DNA of 12,849 nt, from positions 1 through 12,849 of the forward strand of contig CAADYQ010000160.1 in the NCBI GenBank assembly GCA_900753295.1. Direction: 5' to 3'. This stretch comes from Clostridia bacterium (lineage in GTDB: Bacteria > Bacillota > Clostridia > Oscillospirales > CAG-272). The stretch's first letter is position 1. Every line of letters begins with the position of its first letter. Below the pieces are notes generated by a model. That model was not told the DNA's origin, did not search any database, and saw only the letters and a list, made by a program, of their open reading frames with translations. Position numbers and translations under genes: made by a program. Of this stretch, positions 12,791-12,849 are shown in pieces.

Positions 12791-12833
12791 CGGAGGTGCT
12801 TAAAAACTCAAATTGAGGTTTTAAGCACCTCCG
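12791..12833 (+). terminator. 15-bp perfect-stem hairpin behind the MFS gene, copy 2 of a palindrome pair
   Basis: Arms 12791-12805 and 12819-12833 are exact complements. The 13-nt loop contains CTC...GAG, which can extend the fold. It begins 5 nt after the transporter stop and probably ends the transcript, although no T-run follows (ACCACCTG). It resembles the hairpin at 4699-4744. Confidence 0.55.
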
Positions 12834-12849
12834 ACCACCTGTTCTCCGC

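Noticed and set aside
1..12849. tRNA genes, CRISPR arrays, insertion sequences, prophage or attachment sites.
   Set aside because: I found no cloverleaf ending in CCA, no regularly spaced repeats, no transposase or integrase, and no direct repeats flanking a cargo segment.

Overview
The window looks like chromosomal DNA from a Gram-positive, Clostridia-like member of the Bacillota. The evidence is the order SRP RNA, dnaX, ebfC/yaaK, recR, which is the arrangement known from Bacillus and its relatives; a large SRP RNA with an Alu domain; a secreted protein with C-terminal S-layer homology repeats; a small lipoprotein; AGGAG-type ribosome binding sites; and DUF3810 and DUF3737 proteins. Base composition is moderately GC-rich with many ATA isoleucine codons, so an uncultured gut-type clostridium is plausible, but I cannot name a genus.

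Left part, all leftward: a three-gene block reads rluD-type pseudouridine synthase (3125-2226), then a DUF3810 membrane protein with an HExxH motif (2208-1015). Next comes a long A/T-rich hairpin terminator (852-908), and directly after it a promoter and the start of murA (736 to the left edge, partial). A divergent AT-rich gap (3126-3320) separates rluD from a rightward gene for a secreted SLH protein (3321-4658).

Middle: 4659-5323 carries no protein gene. It holds an 18-bp-stem hairpin (4699-4744), a strong extended -10 promoter (4922-4950), the SRP RNA (about 4978-5277, inside a longer precursor) and a T6 terminator (5288-5298). dnaX follows, then a two-helix membrane protein with a zinc ribbon, ebfC and recR. 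SRP RNA serves co-translational protein targeting. DnaX is the clamp-loader subunit, and EbfC and RecR are nucleoid and recombination-repair proteins.

Right part, all rightward: after a perfect 28-bp palindrome come a YbaK/ProX-type aminoacyl-tRNA deacylase, a DUF3737 beta-helix protein that overlaps a PatB/MalY-type PLP lyase, a small lipoprotein whose ATG overlaps the lyase stop, and an MFS transporter. The last three or four genes may form one transcription unit. The window ends in a hairpin (12791-12833) that is a diverged copy of the one at 4699-4744, with paired base changes that keep the stem.

Most of the window is ordinary housekeeping sequence, and I see no defence island, prophage, CRISPR array or insertion sequence. 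The observations most worth a second look are the pair of related palindromes, the zinc-ribbon membrane protein inside the dnaX-recR block, the tightly coupled DUF3737/PLP-lyase/lipoprotein set, and the SRP RNA precursor, whose own ends appear to build its terminator.
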